From JARFVT01 sp036677425 (GTDB taxonomy: Bacteria > Pseudomonadota > Alphaproteobacteria > UBA8366 > Aestuariispiraceae), in the NCBI GenBank assembly GCA_036677425.1, contig JARFVT010000013.1:124001-188000 (forward strand): DNA of 64,000 nucleotides, given 5' to 3'. Position numbers and translations under genes: made by a program. This document shows positions 62,036-64,000 of this stretch, one piece after another (the first letter of the stretch is position 1; every line of letters starts with the position of its first letter). Under the pieces are notes generated by a model. That model saw nothing but the letters and a program-made list of their open reading frames with translations. It had not been told where the DNA came from and searched no databases.

Positions 62036-63016
62036 TTACATATTTTCAGCCAAGCCTAAAATTTTGGTTGCCGTTGTCGCATAGGTCACTAAATGCGTGG
62101 CATAACCACCACGCAAGACCGCATGCATAGCTTAGGCTTTATCAAGCCCGACTGAGACCAATAGCCCCATTTCTAGCCGTGTTAAATGTTATAATACAAT
62201 GACAAACATTAGCGCTTCAAGCGGGCCTTTTACCGCCTTGCCATCGGCATCAATGAATCGTCCGCAAAGCACGCCAACTGCACCTTGCGCGGTATAATGT
62301 TTTAAATCATCCAAGGTCGCCAAACCACCGCTAACCACATGGCTTTCTTTTGTGCAAGAACCAGCGGCAAAAATAGCCTTATTACAATTTTTAAGTGCTT
62401 CTAATTGCCTAAAAATAATTGGCTCAGCGCGCAATTTCTCGGCTAATTCAATATTGGTTAAAATTGCAGGCGCATGTAAATTAATGCATTGCCCGCCTAA
62501 TCCAAGTGCGAGATTTGCCGATACAATTTCTGCATCAAATCCATATGGTGTTGCCATAGAACCAGTTAATTGTACTATTTTTAAATCGTTAAATGGCTCC
62601 GACACTAATTGGCTGGCGACCTGAAATAATGTTTGCCCCCATGCGACACCAAGAACATCACCATTTTCTAATAAACTTGGCAGCCAGTCTGCCGCACCAC
62701 GTGCCACACGATCAATTTTTTGTGCTTCTTGCTTATTACCATCGGGAATTATCAGAACTGACTTTAAGTTAAACTTATCTCGTAAAATATGTGATAATTT
62801 ATGGCCTGAAAAAACTGTTGGCGACAATGTAATCCTTATGTAGCCTTTTTCCCGCGCTTCTTGCAAATAATTAACCACCGTCGCGCGTGAAACATTAAGT
62901 TTTTTAGCGATTTCTATCTGATTCAATTCATCATGATAATAAAACCATGCGGTCTCTACCACAATATCATCGCCGCTAACTTGTCCCGATGACCGTCTTT
63001 TGCTAATAATTGCCAT
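62036..63016 (-). pseudogene. SorC-family sugar-responsive regulator with two in-frame stops
   Basis: SorC/DeoR-type repressors bind a phosphorylated sugar. The frame is intact for 275 codons to TAA at 62189-62191. It includes a helix-turn-helix (NQIEIAKKLNVSRATVVNYL, QEAREKGYIRITLSP) and the SorC domain (ADWLPSLLENGDVLGVAWGQ, VVSGGLATLDDLKHYTAQGA). The same frame then continues HLTRLEMGLLVSVGLDKA, a second TAA (62132-62134), and AMHAVLRGGYATHLVTYATT to 62036. This aligns without gaps to the usual C-terminus; both stops can come from single base changes. The truncated protein lacks the last 50 residues of the effector domain. Confidence 0.8.
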
Positions 63017-63111
63017 AATTGTGAAAATTCTCCAACATTATTATAATTTTATTATTAAACTTTTGTTTAGAAATACTCAACGATTGAATCTATAAATAAA
63101 TAGCATTATTC

Positions 63112-63142
63112 ATTTGACAAGACACCGTGATATTTGTCAAAT
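63112..63142. promoter_or_regulatory. Operator-like inverted repeat before the aldolase gene
   Basis: ATTTGACAA (63112-63120) and TTGTCAAAT (63134-63142) form a perfect 9-bp inverted repeat with a 13-base spacer, 34 bases before the aldolase ATG. The half-site is shared with the mtnK/ABC promoter, though the half-sites are in the opposite relative orientation there. Confidence 0.5.
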
Positions 63143-63175
63143 AAGGTAACTAATAACTAGATTTGGAGCGGTAAA

Positions 63176-64000
63176 ATGGTTAAAAATTTATGGGATGATA
63201 AAATAGCGGAAATATTTCAAAGCCAAGCATTTGATAACCAAGCAGATCAGCAATTAGCGCTTCGCGTTTACACGTCACAATTGTTAGGAAAAGACCCCAA
63301 TCTTGTTATGCATGGCGGCGGCAATACATCAGTTAAAGTCAAACGAAATGATATTTTTGGCAATGAAATCGATATATTACATGTTAAAGGTAGCGGTTGG
63401 GATCTAGAAACAATAGAAGCAGCTGGATTGCCAGCAGTGAATATAACACCATTGGCAAAATTACGAAATTTAGAATTTTTATCCGATGAAGATATGGTTA
63501 ATATCCAGCGTTCAAACCTGCTTGACAGCACATCCCCCAACCCATCAGTTGAAACATTATTGCATGCTTATATCCCGCATAAATTTGTCGACCACACCCA
63601 TGCAACTTCGATGATAGCCTTAGCCAATTTACCATATTTTGAAAATATAGTTAAGCAAATTTTTGGTGATAAAATTGCCTTAGTGCCGTATATTATGCCC
63701 GGATTCTTATTGTCAAAATCTGCTGCAGATATATTCAATAATAATCCAAATATCGAAGGTATGTTATTAATCAATCACGGTCATTTCACTTTTGCCGATA
63801 CTGCCAAAAAATCCTATGACTTAATGATAAGCCATGTTAATATGGTCAAAGATTGGCTAAATAAAAATATTAAACCAGATACTGCAGCTAAGAAAAACCC
63901 CTTAAATATAGAAGAAATATTACCGCTTTTACGTAATCTATTGACTGCTGAAATTAGCAATCATACTGGTAACACCGACCAAGCAGCACCAATATTTGAT
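63176..64000 (+). CDS. Class II aldolase, probable bifunctional aldolase/dehydrogenase, 3' end beyond window
   Basis: The N-terminal 275 residues of a class II aldolase of the rhamnulose-phosphate-aldolase/short-chain-dehydrogenase type. Segments are LALRVYTSQLLGKDPNLVMH, GGGNTSVKVKRNDIFGNEID, LHVKGSGWDLETIEAAGLPA, PNPSVETLLHAYIPHKFVDH and zinc ligands in THATSM and INHGHF. Full-length homologues are near 700 residues with a C-terminal SDR domain, which would lie outside. Related class II aldolases cleave methylthioribulose- or 5-deoxyribulose-1-phosphate to DHAP and an aldehyde. TTGGAGCGG precedes the ATG at 63176. Confidence 0.85.
   Translation, partial: MVKNLWDDKIAEIFQSQAFDNQADQQLALRVYTSQLLGKDPNLVMHGGGNTSVKVKRNDIFGNEIDILHVKGSGWDLETIEAAGLPAVNITPLAKLRNLEFLSDEDMVNIQRSNLLDSTSPNPSVETLLHAYIPHKFVDHTHATSMIALANLPYFENIVKQIFGDKIALVPYIMPGFLLSKSAADIFNNNPNIEGMLLINHGHFTFADTAKKSYDLMISHVNMVKDWLNKNIKPDTAAKKNPLNIEEILPLLRNLLTAEISNHTGNTDQAAPIFD

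Noticed and set aside
6392..63016. Genome-wide reassignment of TAA, TAG or TGA to sense
   Set aside because: All three codons end other intact genes in the window at the expected place, so a general code change does not fit; local mutation or readthrough remain.
63017..63111. Additional promoter or small gene between sorC and the operator
   Set aside because: The region is AT-rich with no ORF and no convincing -35/-10 pair apart from the palindromic site already listed.

Overview
The window is AT-rich bacterial chromosome, almost certainly alphaproteobacterial. The support is the housekeeping block rplU-rpmA-obgE-proB-proA-nadD-rsfS-rlmH, the neighbouring kdsB and CycM-type cytochrome c, a RepC-like plasmid initiator, yejABEF, a single-chain PutA with a divergent Lrp regulator, and TRAP transporters. 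I cannot name the genus. No rRNA or tRNA gene was recognised by eye. There are two IS3-family insertions, a family of dispersed hairpin repeats, and an unusual number of genes broken only by in-frame stop codons, which together suggest a genome in decay.

Layout. 1-1333: an SDR oxidoreductase (cut by the window edge) and a LysE-type exporter. 1321-13018: an accessory island. It holds a duplicated Sel1/TPR lipid-free secreted-protein cassette, mosaic hairpin repeats, a NACHT-type ATPase fragment split by an IS3 element, a 40-bp tandem repeat, a large serine recombinase with two in-frame stops, SSB, an XRE repressor, a secreted nuclease, an orphan RepC initiator, and a 5'-truncated DUF2779 nuclease. 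13061-19025: a TPP-riboswitch operon (thiM*, thiE*, thiD, an orphan DctP-type binding protein, and a ThiZ/X/Y-like pyrimidine-precursor importer); asterisks mark in-frame stops. 19157-26272: yejABEF peptide importer, hisN, and a cytochrome c with an in-frame stop. 26431-28599: kdsB, a repeat, and a decayed IS3 element. 28702-34902: a TRAP importer with nagA, nagB* and a divergent ROK regulator (amino-sugar use). 35077-49904: lpdA, the anaerobic ubiquinone genes ubiV/ubiU/ubiT, the ribosome/proline block, putA and its Lrp regulator.

49901-64000 is the most interesting part. A sugar ABC importer (ATPase, permease, binding protein) is followed, on the same strand, by a tightly packed split transketolase, a RuBisCO-like protein and then sulfoacetaldehyde acetyltransferase (Xsc). 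Divergent from it are mtnK and mtnA homologues (5-methylthioribose kinase and its phosphate isomerase). Next come a SorC regulator with two in-frame stops and a class II aldolase whose gene runs off the window. The parts fit import of a 5-substituted ribose (methylthioribose, 5-deoxyribose or a sulfonated analogue), phosphorylation, isomerisation, and then either aldol cleavage or a RuBisCO-like-protein/transketolase branch. I know of no described pathway that combines all of these. TTGTCAA/TTGACAA inverted repeats at both promoters suggest one regulon.

Recurring oddity: eight nonsense codons in six conserved genes (serine recombinase, thiM, thiE, cytochrome c, nagB, sorC) leave the reading frame intact on both sides. 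This may be recent decay by point mutation; stop-codon readthrough cannot be ruled out from sequence alone.
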